Below, piece by piece: positions 42,140 to 50,950 of a stretch of DNA of 64,000 nt (its first letter is position 1; every line of letters starts with the position of its first letter). The notes beneath the pieces were generated by a model, which saw only the letters and a list, made by a program, of their open reading frames with translations, ran no database searches and had not been told where the DNA came from. The DNA is from Chrysophaeum taylorii (Eukaryota > Sar > Pelagophyceae > Pelagomonadales > Pelagomonadaceae): assembly GCA_029834535.1 (NCBI GenBank), contig JAQMWT010000027.1:62001-126000 (forward strand). Reading direction: 5' to 3'. The position numbers and the translations under genes were made by a program.

Positions 42140-42753
42140 ATGAGACGCCTCGCGTGGCTCCTCCTTCCGCTTGGTGTTCGGGGCCTCGTCTCCGGGGGGA
42201 GGCCCTTGTATTCGGGGGCGTCTCTAGCGAGGAGCGCGGCGCAGAACAACGACGACGACGACGCCGCCGCCGCCGCCGCCGCCGATTGGGAGGTTGGATG
42301 AGAGCGTCGTCGTCGTCGTGACCAAGTTCTATTATTACCAGGAAGCTTACAAGGAGCGCCTCACGCAGCTCGGCGGCACGACGGGCGTGCGCGCCCAGGC
42401 GACGGCGAGCAAGGTGCGGCGGGGCGTCGCGGCCGCAGGCGAGTCTGTCCGCGAAGGCGGCGAGTCGGTCAAGCGGATCCTAGACATCGACAAGGCCAAG
42501 GAGAGCCGCGAGCCGGTGAGGTCCCTTGCTTGTTTTCGGCCCCTTGCTTGTTTTCGGCCCCTTCGGCCCCTTGCTTGCTTCAGCCCCTTGCTTGCTTCGG
42601 CGGATCTCGAAAGCTCTCCAGGCCGGCACCGTCCAGGAGGAGATGGCGCTCCTCGACACCACCGGCTGGTATACGACGCTTGCGTGCCTCGGCATCGTCG
42701 TCGTCCTCGCCGTCTTCCAGTCCTTTCGAATCGATCCGACCAACTACATGTAA
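42140..42753 (+). CDS. Small single-pass membrane protein, three exons
   Basis: Exons 42140-42292, 42327-42515 and 42622-42753 join in frame to give 157 residues. Intron 1 is 34 nt (GTTGGA...CAAG). Intron 2 is 106 nt (GTGAGG...CCAG) and contains tandem CCCCTTGCTTG units. The N-terminus MRRLAWLLLPLGVRGLVSGGR is a signal or transit peptide. An Asp/Ala run follows, then YYYQEAYKERLTQLGG and an Ala/Arg helix. A final TM (TTLACLGIVVVLAVFQSF) ends in RIDPTNYM. I do not recognise the family. The splice model rests on frame continuity and GT-AG ends only. It diverges from the membrane paralogue by 73 bp. Confidence 0.6.
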
Positions 42754-42763
42754 CTCTACTAGA

Positions 42764-43228
42764 CTAGAGGGCAAGGGCGAAGGCGTTGACGATACAGACG
42801 ACGCTCGGGCTCTCCCTGCGAGGCGAGAAGCAGATTCTGGCAGGGGCAAATTCCTCATTTCTGACCATGTGACGGCGCAGCAGCCGTCGGTGCTCGCGTC
42901 CCAGAAGGCAACCGTCTCGCTGTGGAGACGGGTCCCTCTGCGCTGCATGAGGACGCACGAGACCATGAACTTAAAGTTGGGCACGAGCGCTTGCTGCGGC
43001 GACGATCATGCGGAAGAACAATAATACGACGACTCTTACGAGGTTGTCCAGGGCCGACTGCGTGATGGTGTCGGTCCATCGGGTCTGGTACCGCATCTCG
43101 TAGGTTTTGCCTTCGAGGAGCTTGGCGCAGGCGTCGCGGAGCGCGGCCTCGGCCCGGGCTTTCACTCGGGAAAACTCGATGACATCGTCGTTATGCTTTT
43201 CGTCGTCGTCGTTGTCGCTCGTGTTCAT
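42764..43228 (-). CDS. DYNLT: Tctex-type dynein light chain, three exons
   Basis: Exons 43228-43040, 42993-42866 and 42815-42764 give 122 residues, the usual size for the family. Introns of 46 nt (GTAAGA...GCAG) and 50 nt (GTCAGA...GCAG) are removed. The spliced protein reads ARAEAALRDACAKLLEGKTY, then RWTDTITQSALDNLQALVP, NFKFMVSCVLMQRRGTRLHS, FWDASTDGCCAVTWESPSVV and ends CIVNAFALAL. This matches the Tctex-1/DYNLT core, including the final beta strand. These light chains dimerise on dynein intermediate chains in cytoplasmic and flagellar dynein, so the organism probably has microtubule motors and possibly flagella. The stop codon is only 10 bp from the convergent gene's stop. Confidence 0.88.
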
Positions 43229-43337
43229 CCTAACCCGCTTAAGTTGAGTTTTCTCCTTTACCCGCAAAATAATTCGCGCAGCACCAGAAGCGTCAGAGTT
43301 TCGCCACAACACAACGGTAACAACGCCCTACGGAAGA

Positions 43338-44567
43338 TGCGGGCGTGGATCTTTGAGGTGGTGGTGGTATCCGTCGGACTTGCCGAGGAGCTGTGGTCCG
43401 GGGGCCTGGAGGTGTGCCACGAGACGTGCTCTGCGGCGACAAAGATACCCGCGGCAACAAAAACACCTCGCAGCGGCAGGCGTGCAGCGAGTGTGTGGTC
43501 AACCCCGCTCGACGGCGCCTCGCCTCGCAGAGCTGCGAGATCGTGTGCGCCAACGGCGGGTGCGAGCACTGGTTCTCGCGATTTCCCGACTGCATCTTGA
43601 CGAGATGCGACGACAACCCCGCTCGACGGCGCCTCGCCTCGCAGAGCTGCGAGATCGTGTGCGCCAACGGCGGGTGCGAGCACTGGTTCTCGCGATTTCC
43701 CGACTGCATCTTGACGAGATGCGACGACTCAACGGGTCCGTCGGTGCCCAAAGGGTCACGAGAGCGCGGCCGAAGCACAAGCTTAACTCTCCTACATCTA
43801 TGCGAGCTACGAGTCGCTTCCCGAGCGACTTGCCTTCATCCACGGCCACAAGCGAGACTGGCACCAGCAGAAAGCTTACCCCGTCATGCATGATCGCCGC
43901 GCTCCGCGTGTATCTCAGCCTTCCCGGCAACGCGGAGCCCTCGTTCTTTGGCCTCGAGGGGGGCCCCGTCATCCGCGCGGGCTTACTCGACGCGGACCAG
44001 GGCCAGACCTTTTGGGACGACCGCCACGTCGCGAGCCACGGGGGGCTCGACGCCGCCGCCGCCGCTCCGGCAACACTCTGCTTCGACGCGAGCCTCCAGT
44101 CTGTCGTCTCGATTCGTCGTCCCTCGAAGGATTTTTGGTACGACCTGCGGAATCTGTCCTACCCCGCGGGCTTCGAAAGATCAGTGGGTGTTGGGACCAA
44201 CACACGCAATCATTTACACAAGAGCGTCTACCGGAGGGACCGGATTATAAAGACGTTCTTCAAGGGGAGGGGTTTACTCATTTTCGAGTGGCTCCTCCCC
44301 TACGTCTTCGATAAAGCGAGGGTTCACTCCGCGACCTGCGCGATGGCCTGCATGCGCCGCGTCGGCTCGCGGTCACCAGGCTGGACCGTGAACCCCCCGG
44401 CCACCTTCGCTCGCCGCCTCCGTTTTGATGACGCCCTAACGCTCGAGGACCTCGAGTTCCTCGCCCTGCCCTGGGTCCTAAACGCCCTCGAAAAATCCAA
44501 CCCCGAGGCCGAGAGGCGAAGCGCCAGGACGTCTTCCAAGTTCACGCCTGCCGCGCACTCCCCATGA
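43338..44567 (+). pseudogene. DUF3431-like protein gene, damaged or with unresolved introns
   Basis: Conserved pieces lie in different frames: GHESAAEAQA-stop-LSYIYASYESLPERLAFIHGHKRDWHQ (about 43757-43870), where one TAA replaces an expected Tyr codon. Then LCFDASLQSVVSIRRPSKDFWYDLRN and LLIFEWLLPYVFDKA (to 44567) follow. Order and residues fit DUF3431 (YI-x-YxxLP, FxHGHxxxWH, late ExLW). Upstream, a Cys-rich part is tandemly duplicated (43501-43728). The frame change near 43885 may be a short intron; the TAA is harder to explain. Function of the family is poorly known and often extracellular or secretory. A start near 43338 (MRAWIFEVVVVSVGLAEELW) is tentative. Confidence 0.5.
43501..43728 (+). 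repeat. Perfect 114-bp tandem duplication, Cys-rich coding
   Basis: Two copies, 43501-43614 and 43615-43728, appear identical by eye. At 38 codons per unit the duplication keeps the frame and doubles the CEIVCANGGCEHWFSRFPDC segment. The near-identity indicates recent origin. Confidence 0.85.
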
Positions 44568-44822
44568 TCGTCAAGGACCCAGACCTCGCCACCTCCTTCT
44601 TCAAGAGCGACACCGAACTCGACCTCGCCAAGCGCGCAAGTGGACGACGCGCTACCGCCCGCCCCTAACTTAATAATAATAATACACGCAATAATGTATG
44701 ATGATGTTATTGGTGACAAGGATGTATGTGTCGCGCTGCGGCAAAAAAGACCGTTTGGTTGGTTGGTTTAAAGAAGAAAAGACATCGGCGCGAGAGAGAA
44801 ACGGCGAAGTGAGAAGGAGAGA

Positions 44823-45827
44823 ATGAAGGAGGAAAGCAAGCGAAAGGCCCCCCCCTGCATCCTCACGAAGGAGGAGGCGAAGCGCGTCAAGGCGACGCTA
44901 ACGGTGCCGGCCTCGAAGAAATCTGTACGGGACGGGCGCCTTTCGGTGCAGCCGTACGGTCGAAAGCCGCAGAACGCAAAATTTCCCGGCAAGCTCCGCG
45001 AGCTCCTGCGGGACCCGCGATGGCAGGACGCGATCCGGTGGGATGACGGTCTGCGGGGGATCGTCCTCGCGAACCCCGAGCGCATCGCGCGCGACGTGCT
45101 CCCGCACTACTTCTCGATCCAAACTGGAAAGGACATTTTCAAGTCGTTTCGACGACAACTCATTTACTATGGCTTCGAGGATGTCAAGCACCGTCCCACC
45201 TGCCAGCCGGGCCTCCCGCGCAGCGTGAGCGTCTGCGTGAACCGCGACGCGACCATCAAAAGCCTCGACGACTTCGACCGAGTACTTCGCTACGTTCCCC
45301 CTCGAAAATCCCCTCCAAAACTCGTCACCCCGCCTCCGGCGGAAAAGAAGAGCACCGACTCGAGCGACGGCGTCTCGAACGAGGGCGACGACGACGTCGA
45401 CGACGCGGCCTCCTCGACGCCCTCACACGAAGCGAACTCTTCCTCGTCGCTCACAGAGGACGACGACGATCCCCCGAGGCGACCGACGACACTCCAGACG
45501 CGCCACCTCGAGCTCTACACAAACCTCGTCAAGGCCCAAGCCCTCGCCCAAGCGGCCGAGGCGACCTGCCACGACCTCAGAAACGAAAACACGAAATTAC
45601 GCCACGACAACTTAAGACTTCGGACGATCGCCGGTCTCGCTCCCGACGTTTGCTGCGTTTGCCACTCAGAGGCCAAGCCACGGACCCTCAAGTGCAACCA
45701 CCGCGACCCCACCTGCGATGCCTGCGCCGTCAACTTCAACGCCGACGACTGCGCCGTCTGCCTCCTCCTTGCTCTCGCCCGAGGCGCTGCCCGCTCTCCT
45801 GGCTTATTCTCCTTCGACGAATCATGA
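44823..45827 (+). CDS. Second HSF-type DNA-binding domain / RING fusion protein
   Basis: 334 residues, single exon. The HSF-like domain spans about residues 50-125: KFPGKLRELLRD, AIRWDDGLRGIVLANPERIA, DVLPHYF, FKSFRRQLIYYGFEDV. It keeps the W, LPxYF and SFxRQLxxYGF landmarks. A Ser/Asp-rich linker follows, then a short coiled coil (LVKAQALAQAAEATCHDLRNENTKL). The C-terminal RING is CCVC, LKCNH, TCDAC, CAVC, so all C3HC4 ligands are present. It shares its architecture with the 4733-6685 gene but little sequence outside the domains. Expected to be nuclear; DNA binding plus ubiquitin-ligase activity is inferred from the domains. Confidence 0.8.
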   Translation: MKEESKRKAPPCILTKEEAKRVKATLTVPASKKSVRDGRLSVQPYGRKPQNAKFPGKLRELLRDPRWQDAIRWDDGLRGIVLANPERIARDVLPHYFSIQTGKDIFKSFRRQLIYYGFEDVKHRPTCQPGLPRSVSVCVNRDATIKSLDDFDRVLRYVPPRKSPPKLVTPPPAEKKSTDSSDGVSNEGDDDVDDAASSTPSHEANSSSSLTEDDDDPPRRPTTLQTRHLELYTNLVKAQALAQAAEATCHDLRNENTKLRHDNLRLRTIAGLAPDVCCVCHSEAKPRTLKCNHRDPTCDACAVNFNADDCAVCLLLALARGAARSPGLFSFDES

Positions 45828-45899
45828 AGTCTCGGTCTCCCTGCCTCTCACACATCCTCATTTGTCGAGACCCCTGCGCCTCCTATGTATTTCCCTATC

Positions 45900-45951
45900 G
45901 ACTGACTGACTGACTGACTGACTGTCTGCCTGCCTGCCTGCCTGCCTGCCT
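45900..45951. repeat. (CTGA)n-(CTGC)n compound microsatellite
   Basis: Six CTGA units run into five or more CTGC units immediately downstream of the second HSF-RING gene. Confidence 0.9.
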
Positions 45952-46774
45952 CTTCCGAACTCCCTGCTGCCTGCTCCTGTCATGGCGCGAGTTCCATCTA
46001 TATATCCACATCCACATCCATCCATCCACATCCATCCATCCATCTACATCCATCCATCCACGGGTCAACTCAGAGTCAACCCTCATCAACAAAATGATGA
46101 TGCGCCAACGGCCTCACTGCTCTAGCCGTGGCACAACACAGCGCGATCTTATTTTTATTCCCCACCTCGCTCCCAGGTATCCTACCTATAAATAATGCGA
46201 CGACGACGACGCCTGGGAAATGCTCTTATGGCAGCCCTCTTCCAACACCGCTCCTTCATTTTCAACTCCCTCGGGATACTTTGCTTGGAAATCCACGCGG
46301 GTCTACCTACTTCAATAGAGTGATGTAGCGCGTGGAGTAGCCCCGCGAGGCGTCGGATAACAACAAAGTCTACTTTACGGCGGCGGCGGCGGCGGCTTGC
46401 TTGTAAAAAAGGCTAATGCAATGCAGCGCGTTGTCTGCCTGTCTGTCTGTCTGTCTCCGGGCGCCAGTCAGAAAACGAACGGGGCAATTTATTACTTGAG
46501 TGAGTAGACCACCCCGATTGCTGCTGCGTTATTGAAAGCTGAGGGAGAGAGGTCCTCCGCACTTCTGAAACAAAACTTGTCATCGAGTAGATTCTGCTGG
46601 GGTGTCATAGGATTCTTCTCTCCTCTGACTGCGCCCGAAGCTGATGCGCACGTGCCATACTACGGGATCTGCCGCCGGATTTTTGCTCGCGCCTGCGTCG
46701 TACTTTTTTCCACGACCCTTGTTCGTTCACCGGAGGGTATGTCCCGGTCTCATCAAATTAATGTCAAAAAGAGC

Positions 46775-46831
46775 TTCTTCTTCTTCTTCTTCTTCTTCTT
46801 CTTCTTCTTCTTCTTCTTCTTCTTCTTCTTT
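46775..46831. repeat. (TTC)n microsatellite, about 19 units
   Basis: Uninterrupted TTC run. It creates a spurious poly-Phe or poly-Ser ORF. Confidence 0.95.
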
Positions 46832-47205
46832 AAGCTTTTTTAAAGAAGTGCATCAGCCTCGTAGCTACCTCAGTCCACGGCTCGCTATCCTATGGCTAGC
46901 AGCTCCCCCAAGGTTCCACCAATGGTCTGTCCCCGCGGACGGACGGACGGACGGACGGACGGACCACTCGAAATCAGCCCCGCGCAAAGTTAGGCGCAAT
47001 CGACCACCACGACGGGAGAAGGGAGAACCGCGAGGCCTCTCCAACGAGTGAGCGCCCAGGCTTCGTACGCCAGCCATAGGAAAAAGGGGGAGGGGGTAAT
47101 AACGACGAGGGTGTCGGGTGTCTGATGATGGGTGGAGCCCCGTCCGTCATCGGAGCAGGCCGGAGGTTGGTTGGTTGGTTAAAAACAGGAAGGAAGCGAG
47201 CGGGG

Positions 47206-48168
47206 TCAGGCGTTGGCCGTGTCGGCCGCGGGACCGAGGAGCTGCTGTTGGAGCTGGTCGCGGACCTCGAGCTCGCGGAGGTTGTAGCCGATGACGAGCT
47301 GCCACATGCAGAGCTGGGCCATCGCCTGGCCGGACTGCTGAAGCACGACGCCAGGTTCGACGGTGGCGGCGCCCATCCCCCGCATGATAGAGTAGACGAG
47401 CTTCTTCATGCCGTCCAAGACGTCGGGGGTGACGTCGTTGGTGAGCTCGCCCATCTGCTCCTGCGGCATGCTGCGGATGTAGGCGAGAAGGTCGCGTCTC
47501 GCCGTGGCCGTTTTCTCTGTTTCGACGAGCGCGAGTTCTCGTCGGAGTTCGGTGACCTCATTCCGGAGCTCGGCCATGTAGGCGTCGGCGTCGACGGTGA
47601 CTTCTTCGGCTCCCACCTTGACTTTGACCTGGCCGCGCACCTGGGGAAGTTCGTCGTCGTCTTCGCCGTTCAACGCCATATCGCTCGGCGCGAGGGCAGG
47701 GATCGACTCGAGGCTCTCGCTCAGCGAGACGCGATACTCGGCGTTTTTGAACATGTAACCCGTCATCTGAAGCTGGAACATGAGATTGGCGAGTCGCTCG
47801 GAGGTTGTGGCCGTCGTCGTTTCCATCGCAAAGCCGCCCGCGTTTCCGAGGAGTCCCATGATCGTCTGCCTCACGGCTTCCTGGACGCGCTCCGGCGCAG
47901 TTTTCGCAAATCGTCCGATGATCTCCTTGGGCGACAGCGCGGCGACGAGCCGGTAATATTCGTTATCCTCCTCAAAGGGAAGAAGGGCCGTCGACGTCGC
48001 GTTCCGCGGGGCGAGTTGGAACTCGGCGTCTCGCGTCCCGTTGTCGGAACGGTAGCTCAGGGGGAGCGAGTCCTGCCCGGCGCTCATCACGACCCGCCGC
48101 GGCAGAGTCCCATGGTACACGAATCCCGTGCACGCGCTGAACAACACTATTATCGCCCGCCGCCGCAT
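47206..48168 (-). CDS. DUF760 tandem-domain protein, probably plastid
   Basis: 320 residues from the ATG at 48168; the open frame further upstream starts only at TTG. The N-terminus MRRRAIIVLFSACTGFVYHG is a likely signal/transit peptide. Two DUF760 units are visible. The first is YYRLVAALSPKEIIGRF to LMFQLQMTGYMFKNAEYRVSL; the second is LLAYIRSMPQEQMGELTNDV to QLCMWQLVIGYNLRELEVR. The unit keeps the family pattern L-x-YI-x-S-(M/L)-P, then GYxLRxxExR. Known members are chloroplast proteins of green plants and algae with ill-defined function. The gene starts 23 bp after the stop of its upstream neighbour on the same strand. Confidence 0.8.
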   Translation of the reverse strand: MRRRAIIVLFSACTGFVYHGTLPRRVVMSAGQDSLPLSYRSDNGTRDAEFQLAPRNATSTALLPFEEDNEYYRLVAALSPKEIIGRFAKTAPERVQEAVRQTIMGLLGNAGGFAMETTTATTSERLANLMFQLQMTGYMFKNAEYRVSLSESLESIPALAPSDMALNGEDDDELPQVRGQVKVKVGAEEVTVDADAYMAELRNEVTELRRELALVETEKTATARRDLLAYIRSMPQEQMGELTNDVTPDVLDGMKKLVYSIMRGMGAATVEPGVVLQQSGQAMAQLCMWQLVIGYNLRELEVRDQLQQQLLGPAADTANA

Positions 48169-48191
48169 CTTTCGACTACCCCCCAAAGGGT

Positions 48192-49760
48192 TCAACCACC
48201 CACTCCCGCCTGGGGAGGGGGTACGTGTTCAGCAACAGGATCGTCGTGGTGGTAGAACTCCCCCATCGGCACCACGGGGGTATCATCTTCGACATCTGCC
48301 GCGAGGCTGCTGCTGCGACCGAAGAGGCCATTTGGCGGCGGCGGCTGATCATCATACACCTCGTTCGTTGTTGCGCTCGGTTTGGGGATGTACTTCAGAG
48401 ACGGCGGGCGTCGAGCCTGGCCCAAGAGCTCGTCCACCTCGTCGCTGTTGATGGGCTTGAGGCCGAGGTAGGCCCCCACGGGGTTGATGAGGGGCCCACC
48501 AAGGACACCTATAATGCAACCGAACAACGCGAGAGAGATGAGACCGATCATGCAGGCGAAAAGCTTGCCAGAGAATGAGGTGGGCGAGTGGTCGTGGATG
48601 TCGAGATTGTCGAGCTCGGCACCGGTGAGCTCGGCGAGAATGAGGTAGAAGCACACCTTGAATGCCCAGCCCTCGGCTGCCTCGAGGATGGCCCCGAAGA
48701 CGGCAGAGAGCAACAACACGGCGACAGGGAGCACCACGAAGGTTATGAGCGCGAGTTTTTTGAGCGAGTCCACAAATTGGGTCTGGACTCTCGCTTTGTC
48801 GGCGATATCGACACAGGTCGCGATGAGGTCGTCGAAGGCGACGTCGTGGTTGTCTGAGGGAAGGCCCAGGAGAGTGAAAACCTGGTCCGTGGGCGAGGGC
48901 ACGCCCATGCCACGAAGCCCGGCCCGCAGTTGAGAGCGCGATAAAGGGCCAGACTGGTTGATGTCCATCGCCTTGAAGAGTTGACGTCGCCGCTGGAGGA
49001 TGCGCCGCGCCAACCAGACGTGGTCGGTCGTTTCGCCGCGGAGCATCTCATCCTCGGGCACGACCTGGGCGAGATTTTTTCTTCTTCCTTTCAGCTGCGC
49101 TACTTTATTGGCCAACCCGACGTCCTCGTGCTCGTCCGTGCCCTCCATCTCCACGGGCAACGAGATGCGCCCCGTGTACGCGAGAACGGGATCAAGAAGT
49201 GGGCCTGATGCGATCCCACAAACGCACCCAAACGATACAATGCCGACGAGCGAGAGGCACGCAAATACGATTCGCGATATATGGTTCGTTGCCGGCGACA
49301 CGTCCGCCACCGTCACCGCCGTCCCGCTCAGCTCGGCGAGCGTCATCCAAAAAGCGTCGTGAAACGCGTGCCCATCCAAGAGCGCAAGAATGCCGCCGAG
49401 GACGATTGCGAGCGCCACGTTTAGTAAAGGCACGTACACGAAGATCATCTTTGCTAGCTTCCTGAGCGCGTCCTTGGCTTCGACGATGCTCTTGTGTCGT
49501 TCGCTGATCTCCCGCACCAACCCCAGCAGCTCCTTGAAGCTGATGCTGCCGTCGGCGTCGGCGTCGGCGCGCCGCACAATGTCTCGCGCGACGGCCTTAG
49601 CCTCAGGGGTGGCCATCCCGAAGGTCCTTGCCAAGCCGACGCTGATCTCCTGCGGCGTCAGCAATTCGTCGGCCTTCTCGTCCATCTCCAGAAACCACGT
49701 GTACAAAGACCTGCGCTCGTGGAACAGCTTGCGGCATACAGCTTCCGTGTTGTTGTCCAT
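48192..49760 (-). CDS. EF-hand, duplicated pore-like membrane protein
   Basis: 522 residues from the ATG at 49760 (MDNNTEAVCRKLF). Two similar halves. Half 1: EF-hand-like helices with loop DADADGSISFKEL, then TM (FVYVPLLNVALAIVLGGILAL), re-entrant FWMTLAELSGTAV and TM (IVFACLSLVGIVSFGCVCG). Half 2: weak EF-hand (DINQSGPLSRSQL), TM (ALITFVVLPVAVLLLSAVFGAIL), FYLILAELTGAEL and TM (LFACMIGLISLALFGCIIGVLGG). The TM-loop-TM plan is that of two-pore K+ channels, but the loop reads AELTG or AELSG in place of TVGYG, so selectivity is unpredictable. A Ca-regulated channel or transporter is inferred. The C-terminal tail is Pro-rich. Confidence 0.65.
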   Translation of the reverse strand: MDNNTEAVCRKLFHERRSLYTWFLEMDEKADELLTPQEISVGLARTFGMATPEAKAVARDIVRRADADADGSISFKELLGLVREISERHKSIVEAKDALRKLAKMIFVYVPLLNVALAIVLGGILALLDGHAFHDAFWMTLAELSGTAVTVADVSPATNHISRIVFACLSLVGIVSFGCVCGIASGPLLDPVLAYTGRISLPVEMEGTDEHEDVGLANKVAQLKGRRKNLAQVVPEDEMLRGETTDHVWLARRILQRRRQLFKAMDINQSGPLSRSQLRAGLRGMGVPSPTDQVFTLLGLPSDNHDVAFDDLIATCVDIADKARVQTQFVDSLKKLALITFVVLPVAVLLLSAVFGAILEAAEGWAFKVCFYLILAELTGAELDNLDIHDHSPTSFSGKLFACMIGLISLALFGCIIGVLGGPLINPVGAYLGLKPINSDEVDELLGQARRPPSLKYIPKPSATTNEVYDDQPPPPNGLFGRSSSLAADVEDDTPVVPMGEFYHHDDPVAEHVPPPQAGVGG

Positions 49761-50950
49761 GGCTTCGTTTTTGACTACAATTATTATTGTTATTAGCTTG
49801 TAGATAGCGTGTGTTTGCTCTCCATACTTTCGGGTGTGGGTGGGATATGTATCGTATCTGGTATGTACTTTTACCATATCCCGAAATGAGGAACTAACTA
49901 ACTAACTTCAGACCTCTCCCGAGCATGGGAGCCAGGCCGGACCGACAGGTGCCAGTCCGGAATCACGGGCCTGTAGACGAGGAGCGCCGAAAGGTCGGTC
50001 GGCGGAGAGTGACCATCAAGCTTGTCGCCATGCGACGAGGAGACCGCGATGTGACTGACAACCAACTCGTCGATAACCTTCCGTCTTCGCCCCCCGGCCA
50101 TACCCCGTCCCACCGCGAACGTTCCGGCTGCCAACCGGCCCGCCCGGGAGGCGAATAGGTGCCAACCTACGCCGGGAGGGCGGATGCTATTATTACTGTA
50201 GTGGTTTGAAAGGCATCTTGTGGGCGGGCTGGCAGAGAGGTGAGGTGCCCACCAGCTTCGTGCGAAGAGCCACCGATGCGTCCATTCTCTATGCTGTCCT
50301 CTTCGCGTCTCCGTGGTTTTTCATTCGTTTTATGAAGAAGTGCGAGGCGCGCTCCACTCGTTTTGCGTCACTTTGTTGTCACCGTGGTCGGTCTTCTTCT
50401 TCGGGGGTGGCGTGCCTACTCTTTTTTTTTTTCTCCCCGTGGGTGGGCGGCCGAGCTTGGTGGTGTGGGCTCGTTGAACCTGCGGGATGAGGCGGAGACC
50501 TCGTTGGCCGCCGTTGCTGCTCTCCCGCGCACCTTCATCTCCGCAAAAAAATTGCACGTCTCTCTGAGCCGCGGTCGATCGAAGAACAATTTAATTCCTA
50601 CCTACGAAGTGGTGGCCCTGGCGCCGGTTCGTAAGGTTCACCGTAGTAGTGGTGGTGCGCAGGACATCGCAGGACAACAAAGTTCTCTCGAGGAGGGGCG
50701 GCGACGGCGGCGGCGGCGGCTTCATCCAACTCCTCGGGCGACCCGCCCGCCTTTCGGTTCGGAACGCAGCCCGATAGAGAGGTATGGAGGAAAGGAAGCG
50801 GCGGCGACGCAGACGGTCTTGTTTGGTTCTTCGTTAGACGCGTAGAAGAAGGCTCTTATTGGGCAGGCGAGCTCAGATCGGTCTCGAGAGGAGGTCGCCG
50901 CGGGGATTATTAACCTTACAACATACACAATATCAAATATATGCAGATTA
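49761..50950. other. Intergenic region containing SINE S3
   Basis: Apart from the SINE, the 50.2-50.95 kb part has T-rich and GGCGGC stretches. One 160-codon plus-strand ORF (50363-50845) has no recognisable domain and is likely spurious. Confidence 0.5.
49892..50176 (-). mobile_element. SINE copy S3
   Basis: About 285 bp in the same orientation as S1, nearly identical to it. The tail has only three or four TTAG units. Its head extends to CCCGGCG, shared with S2. No clear target duplication. Confidence 0.8.

Larger units (their letters stand above)
45828..47205. other. Microsatellite-rich intergenic region
   Basis: About 1.4 kb with at least six simple repeats: (CTGA)n-(CTGC)n, (CATC)n near 46010-46065, (GGC)n near 46380, (TCTG)n near 46437, (TTC)n and (ACGG)n near 46936-46964. 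ORFs here are repeat-encoded and not supported. Confidence 0.7.

Noticed and set aside
46532-47051. ORFs with poly-Phe or poly-Ser tracts
   Set aside because: Produced by the (TTC)n microsatellite read in different frames.
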